Assembly: GCA_903842235.1 (NCBI GenBank)
Contig: CAIMLG010000185.1
Span: 1 to 58,177, forward strand
Direction of reading: 5' to 3'
From: an uncultured Verrucomicrobia subdivision 3 bacterium
GTDB lineage: Bacteria; Verrucomicrobiota; Verrucomicrobiia; Limisphaerales; UBA11358
DNA: 58,177 nt
The position numbers and the translations under genes were made by a program. This document shows positions 24,686 to 33,100 of the stretch, piece after piece (the first letter of the stretch is position 1; each line of letters opens with the position of its first letter). Under the pieces are notes generated by a model. That model was not told the origin of the DNA. It ran no database searches and saw nothing but the letters and a program-made list of their open reading frames with translations.

Positions 24686-24818
24686 GCCGCAGTTGAAACC
24701 GCGAAAAAAAATATGCGAACGCAGAAGCCCCCTTCCGGGTGAACCGGCGAAGGTTGGTCAGGGCTGGTTATCCGGGTTGATCCGTGTCCATCCGTGGTGG
24801 AATTGCGGTTTATAGGTT
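24686..24818. repeat. MITE-like element with CCGCAGTTG ends, copy 2
   Basis: GCCGCAGTTGAAACCGC (24686-24702) is identical to 17216-17232. The right end AATTGCGGTTTATAGGTT (24801-24818) resembles the right end of copy 1 (17361-17379). The copies differ in the middle, so they are diverged members rather than a recent duplication. Confidence 0.62.
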
Positions 24819-25190
24819 GAAAAGGCGGGCGTCAGCGGCGGCCGCGATTGCGAAGCCATCCACCGATACGGGTGACGAGCATGCCGACAATCCCGCCGAC
24901 AATCATTGTTACGCCGAGGGTAATAGCGGTCAACTTTGATGGGTTTTCGATTTTTGCTCCCTGATTACGGGGGGGGCGAGCGTCCCCACGAGCCGTTTTC
25001 CCGTGCCTGTTTATCGGGTGGTCGGGACCGCGCGCTGCGCTGTCCGCACCCCCGAGCGCTTGAGACACAAGTTTAAAAATGGCGCCATGGCGTTGATCAC
25101 AAGGCGATTGCGGACGGTCAAAAAAACATCCCAAACCGGTCGCCACGACCCGTTGGGGATGCCCTTCTGCTCGCAGAATGTTTTAGCCCA

Positions 25191-26297
25191 TCAGACCGCC
25201 GCCGCAATCGCGTCGCCCATCTGGGTGGCGCCGACTTTCTTCGCGGTTGTCTCCAGCGGATTGTAGATGTCGCCCGTGCGATGGCCGGCGTCAATCGCCT
25301 GGGTCACGGCGCGTTCAATCGCCGCCGCCGCGTCGTTCAGGCCAAAGCTGTGGCGCAGCATCAGCGCGGACGAAAGGATTTGCGCGATGGGATTCGCGAG
25401 ATTTTTACCCGCGATGTCCGGGGCGGTGCCGCCGGCGGGTTCGTAGAAGCCGAAGGTCTGATTGCCATTCGTCGCGCCGAGGCTGGCGCTGGGCAGCATG
25501 CCAAGCGAGCCGCCCAGGGCGGCCGCCTCGTCGCTCAGGATGTCGCCGAACATGTTTTCGCAGAGCATCACGTCAAACTGCGTGGGCTTGAGCATGAGCT
25601 GCATCGCGCCGTTGTCCACGAACATGTGTTCCAGCGTCACGTCGGGATATTGCTGGCCGATGCGGGTGACGGTTTCGCGCCAGAGGATGCCGTTTTCCAG
25701 CACGTTCGCCTTGTCAATGCTCGTCAATTTCTTGCGGCGCAATTGCGCGGCCTTGAACGCGACGTGGGCGATGCGTTCAATCTCGGACGTGGTGTAAACC
25801 ATCGTATCAACCGCCCGCTGCTGGCCGTCGGGCAGCGTTTCGGTCTTCTTCGGCTGGCCGAAATACATGCCGCCCGTCAGTTCGCGCACCACGAGAATAT
25901 CAATGCCATCGCCCTGCCGTTCCTTCGCCAGCGGGCATGCGTGCGAGAGCACCTTGGGCAGCGACACCGGGCGCAGGTTGGCGAACAGGCCGAACTCCTT
26001 GCGCAACCGCAGCAGCGCGGCGCGCTCGGGGCGTTCCTCCTTGGGAATCGTCGGATCGCGGTCGGGCAATCCGACCGAGCCGAACAGAATGGAATCGCTC
26101 CGTTTGCAGAGCGCGAGCGTGGCTTCGGGCAGCGCCTTGCCGGCGGCGTCAATGCCCGCCCAGCCGACGGGCGCCTCGGTGATGTTGAGTTGGAAACCGA
26201 ATTTTTTCTCGGTGGCGCGGAGCACCTTAATGGCCTCGCGCATGACTTCGTTGCCGATGCCGTCGCCCGCGAGCGCTGCGATGTTGAAATGTTTCAT
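25191..26297 (-). CDS. leuB: 3-isopropylmalate dehydrogenase
   Basis: This 368-residue enzyme catalyses the NAD-dependent oxidation and decarboxylation of 3-isopropylmalate in leucine synthesis. The start LAGDGIGNEV is the conserved nucleotide-site opening. The arginine set (LRLRKEFGLFANLRP and VVRELTGGMYFG), DKANVLENG, the metal-binding MLCENMFGDILSDEA, and HGSAPDIAGK-like GGTAPDIAGKNLANP are all in place. Length is normal. leuC/leuD and leuA are not adjacent, so this is a stand-alone copy. Confidence 0.95.
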   Translation of the reverse strand: MKHFNIAALAGDGIGNEVMREAIKVLRATEKKFGFQLNITEAPVGWAGIDAAGKALPEATLALCKRSDSILFGSVGLPDRDPTIPKEERPERAALLRLRKEFGLFANLRPVSLPKVLSHACPLAKERQGDGIDILVVRELTGGMYFGQPKKTETLPDGQQRAVDTMVYTTSEIERIAHVAFKAAQLRRKKLTSIDKANVLENGILWRETVTRIGQQYPDVTLEHMFVDNGAMQLMLKPTQFDVMLCENMFGDILSDEAAALGGSLGMLPSASLGATNGNQTFGFYEPAGGTAPDIAGKNLANPIAQILSSALMLRHSFGLNDAAAAIERAVTQAIDAGHRTGDIYNPLETTAKKVGATQMGDAIAAAV

Positions 26298-26405
26298 AAA
26301 TTAGAGCGCATAGTTTATTTTTTTACCGCGCAGTGACAATGGAATTTTGCGAATCCGGTGAATCCGCTTGCCCAAAATGTCGCTCGCCGCTTCAATTACT
26401 CCATC

Positions 26406-27335
26406 ATGCCACTTAAATTCAAACGGTTGCTTTGGTTTCTGTTGGTTGGGTTGGGCTTGATCGCGGGGGCAGCAGTCTGGCTCTTTTTCCAATTTGCCCG
26501 CCCGATCGGTGCTGGCCCGGCCGGTCCGCTGGTGGCCCGCGAAGCCTTTGCCAAACCGTGGATCGCCCGCCCCGTGCTGCTCGTCGGCTTGGGCGACAGC
26601 GTCACCGCGGGCTTTGGCGCGCGAAAGGGTTATTCTTACTTCGACCGGCTGGCGAAAAATCCCCCGGATGATTTTCCCGAGTTGAGCGGCCTGTGCCTGT
26701 CCGCCATCTTTCCCAGGCTGACCGTCACCAACTTGTCCGTTTCGGGCAGCACGTCCACCGAGGTGATGGCCCGGCAACTGGCGTTGTTGCCCACCAACGG
26801 CCCGGAAGTGTTGGGCCTGGTCGTCATGACGACGGGCGGCAATGACCTCATTCACAACTACGGCCGGACGCCGCCGCGCGAGGAGGCCATGTATGGCGCG
26901 ACGTTGGCGCAGGCTCAGCCGTGGGTGGAAAATTTCCGGCGGCGGCTGGAAACCACGCTGGCGCAGGTCAAAAGCCGGTTCCCCGGCGGCTGCGCGATTT
27001 TTCTGGCCAACATCTATGATCCCACCGATGGTTTGGGTGATGCTGAACGCGCCGGCCTCCCCGCCTGGCCGGAGTCAACGTCGGTGCTGGCGGCTTACAA
27101 TCAGGTCATTCAGGACTGCGCCACGCGGCATCCTGAAGTTCATGTGATTGACATACACCGCGCATTTCTCGGCCATGGCATTCATTGCACGCAATTCTGG
27201 CGGGCAAACTATGATCGCCATGACCCGCATTACTGGTATTTCGTAAATCTGGAAGATCCGAATGAGCGCGGCTACGACGCCATCCGCAGACTGTTTTTGA
27301 CCGAAATCGGAAAAACTCAAAGCCATTTTAAATAA
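26406..27335 (+). CDS. SGNH/GDSL-like hydrolase with altered active site
   Basis: This protein of about 309 residues has an N-terminal hydrophobic anchor (RLLWFLLVGLGLIAGAAVWLF), so it is probably tethered outside the inner membrane. Block I is LGDSVTAGFG with the nucleophile S65, and block III is GGND with N146. The usual last block D-X-X-H-P-N appears as N-L-E-D-P-N, so both catalytic Asp and His seem to be replaced. A nearby histidine (RHDPHYW) might substitute. It could be a variant lipase/esterase or a non-catalytic relative. The ATG at 26406 was chosen for the signal anchor; an upstream in-frame start exists at 26358. It ends directly before the Nudix gene. Confidence 0.78.
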   Translation: MPLKFKRLLWFLLVGLGLIAGAAVWLFFQFARPIGAGPAGPLVAREAFAKPWIARPVLLVGLGDSVTAGFGARKGYSYFDRLAKNPPDDFPELSGLCLSAIFPRLTVTNLSVSGSTSTEVMARQLALLPTNGPEVLGLVVMTTGGNDLIHNYGRTPPREEAMYGATLAQAQPWVENFRRRLETTLAQVKSRFPGGCAIFLANIYDPTDGLGDAERAGLPAWPESTSVLAAYNQVIQDCATRHPEVHVIDIHRAFLGHGIHCTQFWRANYDRHDPHYWYFVNLEDPNERGYDAIRRLFLTEIGKTQSHFK

Positions 27336-27851
27336 ATGATGCTGCCCTACAAAATCGCCACGCTGCTTTACGTTTTTAACGAGCGCGATGAGATTCTGCT
27401 GCTCGAACGGGCGCAGGAGCCGAACCGGGGCTTTTGGAGCCCGGGCGGCGGGAAGCTGAAGACCGACCTCGGCGAATCGCCCTACGCCTGCGCCTGCCGC
27501 GAGGCGCACGAGGAAATCGGCTTGAAGCTCACGCCCTCCGATTTGCATCTGGCGGGACTCATCAGCGAACATGGCTATCAGGGCCAGACGCACTGGCTGA
27601 TGTTTTTGTTTGAAGTGAAGATAAAATTGAAAACGCTGCCGCCGCCGATGAGCGAAGGCCGGTTTGAGTTTTTTCCGCGGGCAAACATTGCCGCGTTGCA
27701 GGTTCCGCAGACAGATCGCGAGCAGATCTGGCCCTGGTTCTGGCAGTTCCGCGGCGGCTTTTTTGCGGCGCACTGCCATTGCCACGCCGACGGGCGCAAC
27801 GACTGGACGCTGGAAGAATTTATCGGAGCAGCCGACGTGAGGAGGCTCTGA
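27336..27851 (+). CDS. Nudix hydrolase
   Basis: This 171-residue protein hydrolyses a nucleoside diphosphate linked to another group; the substrate is unknown. The Nudix box runs from GGKLKTDLGES to REAHEEIGL, with the catalytic REXXEEXG core intact. Between the first glycine and the first glutamate it has two residues more than the G-X5-E consensus. ATG starts at the base after the previous stop codon, which implies translational coupling with the SGNH-like gene. The last codons lie in a palindromic repeat. Confidence 0.87.
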   Translation: MMLPYKIATLLYVFNERDEILLLERAQEPNRGFWSPGGGKLKTDLGESPYACACREAHEEIGLKLTPSDLHLAGLISEHGYQGQTHWLMFLFEVKIKLKTLPPPMSEGRFEFFPRANIAALQVPQTDREQIWPWFWQFRGGFFAAHCHCHADGRNDWTLEEFIGAADVRRL

Positions 27852-27901
27852 ATGATGAATCCTGGTTCTCATGAAATTTTGAGCCGCGTTACTTCGGCTG
27901 C
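27828..27901. repeat. Palindromic repeat, GCAGCCGA family, copy 2
   Basis: The left arm (27828-27848) starts GCAGCCGACG. The right arm, 27881-27901, ends TTCGGCTGC and is its reverse complement at 17 of 21 positions. The left arm differs from 7736-7756 at only two of 21 positions. The element covers the stop codon of the Nudix gene and ends 14 bases before tadA. Confidence 0.72.
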
Positions 27902-27915
27902 GACACTTTTTTAAA

Positions 27916-28431
27916 ATGAGTAATCCTATCATTGACCTGCATAGCGACGATTATTTCATGGGCGAGGCCCTGCGCCAGGCCGCGAAGGCTTACGAGCGTG
28001 GCGAGGTGCCCGTCGGGGCGGTCATCGTGCGCCAGGGCCGCATCATTGCCCGGGCATTCAACCAGGTGGAAACCTTGAAGGACGCCACGGCCCATGCGGA
28101 AATGCTCGCGCTCACGCAGGCGGAAAATGCCGTGGGCGACTGGCGGCTGACGGATGGCACGCTCTACGTCACCAAGGAACCCTGTCCCATGTGCGCCGGC
28201 GCCGTCGTCCACACGCGGCTGGCCCGCGTGGTGTTTGGCGCCGGCGATCCCAAGGGCGGGGCGGCCGGCGGGGCGCTGAACCTGCTCCAGTTCCCCACCT
28301 TGAATCATCGCTGCGAGATCACTTCCGGCGTGCGGCTGGAGGAATGTCGCAGTCTGCTTAAGCAATTTTTTGCGGAACAGCGGGCGGCGAATTCAAATTC
28401 CCCGGCCGGCAACCCGCCCGCCCACTCTTAG
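27916..28431 (+). CDS. tadA: tRNA-specific adenosine deaminase
   Basis: This 171-residue zinc enzyme converts A34 of tRNA-Arg(ACG) to inosine. The CDA-fold active site is complete: H60 and E62 in HAEMLAL, and C90 and C93 in PCPMCAG. DPKGGAAGG and FPTLNHRCEI are TadA-specific segments. The length is typical, with a short Asn/Pro-rich tail. Its stop codon is the first part of a MITE-like repeat (28428-28610), so the tail may have been altered by the insertion. Confidence 0.94.
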   Translation: MSNPIIDLHSDDYFMGEALRQAAKAYERGEVPVGAVIVRQGRIIARAFNQVETLKDATAHAEMLALTQAENAVGDWRLTDGTLYVTKEPCPMCAGAVVHTRLARVVFGAGDPKGGAAGGALNLLQFPTLNHRCEITSGVRLEECRSLLKQFFAEQRAANSNSPAGNPPAHS

Positions 28432-28610
28432 AGCAATTCCATCAAAGCTGTAGCGATGGTCTGAGGGTCCGGACGGCCAGCGGTCTTTTTGACTTTTGGC
28501 TTCGTTTCCGCTCCGTTACAGGGTTTTCAAACCTGCGCCGTCGCGGAAGCCTCGCCAAAAGCCAAAAGTCCCAGCTCCCCATCGCACCATCTTTTCTGTC
28601 AATGCTCTAA
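28428..28610. repeat. MITE-like element with TTAGAGCA ends
   Basis: TTAGAGCA (28428-28435) and its reverse complement (28603-28610) bound 183 bases. Further paired blocks follow inward in the right order: GCGATGG (28453-28459) with 28579-28585, and the 12-base GACTTTTGGCTT (28491-28502) with 28559-28570. This makes one long imperfect stem. There is no frame and no target duplication that I can see. The left end provides the tadA stop codon. Confidence 0.72.
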
Positions 28611-28612
28611 CG

Positions 28613-28646
28613 GCAAAAAAACAGGGCGTCCTGGCGGACGCCCTGT
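28613..28646 (-). terminator. Intrinsic terminator of the pseudopilin gene
   Basis: On the minus strand ACAGGGCGTCC pairs perfectly with GGACGCCCTGT over a 4-base loop, and a run of T follows (A-run at 28615-28621 on the plus strand). It lies 27 bases past the stop codon of the leftward gene at 28674. Confidence 0.93.
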
Positions 28647-28673
28647 TGAGACAGAAAACAGCTGGGGGAAATA

Positions 28674-29354
28674 TTACGGGAAAATGAACGGAATACTTCC
28701 AGAAATACCATTGGTATTATCCTTCAGGGCCTGTTGGAGGCCGGAAATGCTCACCGACTGAACGCTGCCGTCAGCCAAGATTAAATTGCCGCTCTTTTGG
28801 TGCATATCGTTGGCGGTCCAAGCCCAGATTGAGGTGTTGGGGACCCACGTTTGCACGGCATTGAGAAACATAGTGGCCGCTGCGGTATTGATCGCCGTGG
28901 CGGTGCCAATGCTGCGGTCGCCCGCAATAATATTCTGCGGGTTGGGTTCCGAGGCCAGCGTATCCAGAAAATAGCTGACATTGGTTGAACCAAAACTTTG
29001 GAAGGTCAGGGCGGGGGTTTTGACGTTATCCGAGGTGCAAGCCAGGATTTTGGGCGTGTTCAATTCATTGGACATGCAGCGAAAGGTTTCCAGAGCACCG
29101 GAACCAAGGGCCATATATTCCGAGGAGCCGCCTTGGAGGGAGGAAACGGTCATGGGATATTTGTCGCCATTGTCACCACCCCAGAGGCGGAAGCTGAGGC
29201 CGACCTGCTTGAGGTTGTTGACGCAGTTGATTTTTTGGGCCTTGCGCTTGGCGGCGGCGAGCGCCGGGAGGAGCATGGCGGCGAGAATCGCGATGATCGC
29301 GATCACGACCAGGAGTTCGATCAGCGTAAACGCTTTTTTCGATTGTTGTTTCAT
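28674..29354 (-). CDS. H-X9-DG type pseudopilin
   Basis: This 226-residue protein has the leader MKQQSKKA and then [19 protein letters not shown], with Glu at +5 and Ala at -1. The C-terminal part has [12 protein letters not shown], an exact H-X9-DG motif. It is a diverged paralogue of the protein at 21207, with similar sequence through about residue 70 and little after that. It stands alone, with its own terminator, and is not part of the Gsp-like operon. Confidence 0.88.
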   Translation of the reverse strand: MKQQSKKAFTLIELLVVIAIIAILAAMLLPALAAAKRKAQKINCVNNLKQVGLSFRLWGGDNGDKYPMTVSSLQGGSSEYMALGSGALETFRCMSNELNTPKILACTSDNVKTPALTFQSFGSTNVSYFLDTLASEPNPQNIIAGDRSIGTATAINTAAATMFLNAVQTWVPNTSIWAWTANDMHQKSGNLILADGSVQSVSISGLQQALKDNTNGISGSIPFIFP

Positions 29355-29615
29355 AATATGAGTTCGTTGTTTGTTGTTTTGATCCGGAGTCAGGCGCGAG
29401 AAACTAATGGAACTGTCGCAACTGTCAACGCGGATTTCTGAATTTGTTTAAGCAATGCCGATGCCAAGAAGAAAATCCGCCCAATGTCCTTATATTTGTA
29501 TGCTTTGGGCTGAACCAACCTCGCCAAAAGCGTGAAAATTCAGCACGTTTGCGTGATTTTCACGCACGCCATGCCGCCGCGCGGTCTGGCCAAGCTCTTT
29601 AACTGCCCACTTGAG

Positions 29616-30155
29616 TTATTTTTTTCCTCCAGCCGGCCAAGGCGGGGCGTTGGTGCCAGCGAAGTTAAGCGAGGCGGAGTTGATGCAGTAACGCCGGCCG
29701 GTGGGGGCGGGGCCGTCGTCAAAGACGTGGCCGAGATGGCTGCCGCAGTTGGCGCAAAGCACTTCCGTGCGGTGCATGCCGAGGCTGTCATCCTCGCGGG
29801 CGATGATTTTTTTCTGCGCGGCGATTTCCGAGAAGCTCGGCCAACCGCAGGGCGAATCAAACTTGTCATCCGACTTGAACAAAATCTCGCCGCAGGCCGC
29901 ACAGCGATAGACGCCCGGCTCCTGGGCGTCCCAATATTTGCCGGTGAAAGGCCGTTCCGTGCCCGCCTCGCGCAGCACGGGGTCTTGTTCGGGCGTCAGG
30001 AGTTTGCGCCACTCGGCCTCGGTGCGTTGCAGGGGGAAAGTCATGGTTGTGTTGGTTGCGTTATTCCGGGCCGCCGGGCTGTTCGTGGGTGCCCCATGGC
30101 AGCCAGCGGTGGCCACCGCCGCGCAAACGGTCAGTAATCTCAAAGTCTTTTTCAT
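29616..30155 (-). CDS. msrB: Exported lipoprotein methionine sulfoxide reductase B
   Basis: This protein of about 179 residues reduces methionine-R-sulfoxide in proteins. It starts with MKKTLRLLTVCAAVATAGC, a lipoprotein signal with C19, so the enzyme should be anchored outside the cytoplasm, not soluble inside. The MsrB domain has both zinc pairs (CAACGE and CANCGSHLGHVF), FDSPCGWPSF, and the catalytic RYCINSAS. Reducing power outside would need a thiol relay that is not encoded here. The start at 30155 overlaps the addB stop by four bases (ATGA), so it is translationally coupled to addB. Confidence 0.92.
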   Translation of the reverse strand: MKKTLRLLTVCAAVATAGCHGAPTNSPAARNNATNTTMTFPLQRTEAEWRKLLTPEQDPVLREAGTERPFTGKYWDAQEPGVYRCAACGEILFKSDDKFDSPCGWPSFSEIAAQKKIIAREDDSLGMHRTEVLCANCGSHLGHVFDDGPAPTGRRYCINSASLNFAGTNAPPWPAGGKK

Positions 30156-33100
30156 GCTGCCTCCGCGTTCTTCTCCGTCCGCAAGACCCGCCACGTGTGC
30201 GTCCATTCATCCAGCCGGCACGCCGCGCGGTAATCGCAAAACTCGCAGGGCGTCTGGGTTCCCTTGCGATACGGATCCACCGCCGCCGCCCCGGAATAAA
30301 TCTGTTCGCCCAGCGCCGCCAGCTGCCTTTCCACCCCGTCCACCAGCGCCACAAATTTTTCGCGCGGCAGCGCTTCTGTTGAATTGGACGGCAAGTGGCC
30401 GTCCTGGTTCAAACGGAAATTGAACTGATCACCCTTGCTCACTTTTGGCCGCCGGTCAAATTTTTGCAGCGCGCCGGCATCGAATCGGCCATGGTGCCGA
30501 TAGGCCAGTGGCTTGGCCTCGGCGTCGCCCAAGACTTCCGCCCGCGAGCCGCCGCTTTTGAAATCGCCGCGCAAGTTGACGTAAAACGCGCCCGCCGGAA
30601 GAATCCGGGTAGCCCCGAAGGTTTCTGTCGGATTTTTCCACTGCCGCAGCGCGCCGAGATAGGCCAGCAATTGCAGTTGAATGCCGTTCTCCACCAGCAG
30701 CGCATCCAGCTTCTTGCCGCCGGACTTGTAATCCGTGACCACCGCGAGCGCGGTGTCCCCCGCCGGATCGCGCCACAAATCCACCCGGTCAATGCGGCCC
30801 TGCAACGCCAGTTTTTTGCCGCCGCCGAGGGCAATTTCCCAAGCCGGCGCCGGGTCCTCCTGGCCACCGAAGCCCAGTTCCGCCGCCGCCGGGTCAAAAT
30901 CATATTGCCCGCGCATCCAGCCCACGATCACCTCGATAAAATCCTGCAATGCCCCCGTCAGGGCGCCGGCGGCAAACACGGTTTCCGGGGAATCGCGCAG
31001 CAGCCCGGCCCGGAACTGCGCCCATTGCACCGCGGCAATCCGGCCCAGCAGCTCACGGGCTTCGGGCGGCGTCAAATCGCGCCAGCGCCGGCCGCTGGCC
31101 GACACTTGCTCATGGAAGATTTTCAGGACGTCGTGCTGGTAATTGCCGCGCTCGCGGGCATCCAGTTCAAACACCTTGCGCTCGTTGGCCCGCAGGCCGG
31201 AGCGGAGGAAAAACTTAAACGGGCACTGCGCAAACTCCTCCAGCCGGCTCACGGACGAACGCAGCACCGGGCCGTAAAGTTTCTCCGCCCGGGCCGGCGG
31301 GAGCGTTTCCGTGGCCGCCGGCTCCCGCAGCGCGGCCAGCTTTTCGGCGAGCAATCTGATGGCGGGAAGTTTCAGCAAAGTTGCGCCGACGGCCGCATCG
31401 GCGGAGCCGGCGGGATTGGCCGCCCATTGGATCAGCGGTTCCACCAACTCATTGACCTGTTCGGCCTCGCGCCAGTCCCGGTTGGAATGGAATTCGCCCA
31501 GCACCAGATCCGGGAAAATTCGCTGGAGCGGCGCGATAAACGGCGAGGGATTCAGCGTCCGGCCCTCCGCGCCCTGCCGCGCAAACGTGACGGCCAGTTG
31601 TTCATTCGCCCGGGTGCAGGCGATGTAGCCAAGGTAGCGTTCGCGGGCGATCTGCTCAAAGCGGTGTCCGCCTAGCGCGACGTTGTGCCGCTCCAGTTCA
31701 TCCCGATCCGCGCTGGTCAGAATCACCGGCGCGGCGGGGAGAGCGGGGAATACGGCTTCGTTGACGCCCAGCACGAGGGCGAATTTCAGCGGCGGATTCC
31801 GCGCCCGGTCAATCGCGCCAAGCAGCACTTCGTCCAGCGCCGGCGGAATGACGCCGACGGCCAGGTTGGCCAGCCCGGCTTCCAGCACCGGCAGCCAATC
31901 GCGCACCGGCATGGCCTCGGACGGAAAAGCCAGCGCCACATTGTCCAGCCAGGCGCTCATCTGTTCCCAGACGGTTTGCTGGCGGGTCGAAGCTTCCGGG
32001 GCCAGTGCCCAGCGTTCCAAGGTGCGCTCCACCTGTAACTCGGCCCACAGCGCCCGCACGGCTTCGGCCAGTTGGCCGCCATTCGGCTGCCCCTGGGCCC
32101 GGCTGAGCGCCCGGGAGAAATTTTCAAACGGCGGGAAAAGGCGCAGGCGCAGGCGCTCGGCGGCTTCCTCCGGCAACGCCGCCTGCCATTTCTTCCCGCG
32201 CCAGCCGGTTTCCAGCGCGAGATTTTCCAGCCAATCCAGCTCGGTTTCGGCCACCGGGGAAAAGCCGGCTTTCAGCGCGGCGAACCAATCATCATGCCGC
32301 CAGTCAAAGGCCACCGTGCGCAGGGCATTGCGGGTCAGTTCGGCCAGCGGGTGGTGCGCCACGCTTTCGCGGCGATCCAGAAAAAAGGGAATGCCGTAGC
32401 GGCGAAAGGCCCGCGCGAGCGGCGGATGATAACCTTCCAGTTGCCGCACCAGCACCGCGCAATCGCGAAACCGGTTTCCGCGCCGGACGAATTTCAAAAT
32501 CTCCCGCGCCGCGAACGTCGCCTCGGCCTCGGGATTGGCACAGGCGGTGATTGAAATGTTGAATGTTGAATGTTGAATGTTGAATGGTTTGGGATTTGCC
32601 GCTGGCGATTCTGCCCAGTGTTTTTCCAACTTCGCGAGTCCCGAATCTTTCGGGAAACGATTTTTCCCCGGCTCGCGCGCCAGAATTTCCGTCACCGCCG
32701 CGACGTCGGGCCGGCTGGCGATTTGCGCGCGGCACTGCTGGAAGGTTTTGCCGATGGCCGACCAGATGGAGAGCCAGGAGGCTTCCGGGAGCGGCTCGGC
32801 TTCCAGGCAAAAAGCCAGCGTGGCGCGTTCGCAGCGCGGCACCACGGCGGTCAGCAGCGCCAGCTCCTGCGGCGTCATTTCGGCAAAGCCGTCGAGCCAC
32901 AGCCCGGAAAATGTGATCGGACTGTCCCGCAGCGCGGCGGTGGCCAGGTCGAGCAGGTGATTCGCGTCCTGCAAGGTGTGGGCGCGCAGCCAGTCGCCAT
33001 ATTTTTCCAAAAGCAGCGCGAGATCGTGCAGCTTGTCGCGCAGGGCGCGGGGCATTTTCTCGTTCGCCGCCAGCGTCCGCAGCCGGGCGGGGGTGAATTG

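Larger units (their letters stand above)
24455..25190. other. Repeat-filled intergenic region
   Basis: These 736 bases hold the terminator, two adjacent palindrome-bounded elements (24532-24681 and 24686-24818) and a stretch near 25022-25045 that matches the element at 15763. A frame on the minus strand (24832-25146) ends in a hydrophobic helix followed by RNRGRR. It lacks a good start, so I do not call it a gene. Such density of repeats suggests a safe landing site between two converging transcripts. Confidence 0.5.

Noticed and set aside
24832-25146. 104-residue minus-strand frame ending in a hydrophobic helix
   Set aside because: The helix part looks real, but there is no good start near it, and the front half runs through the repeat at 25022-25045.
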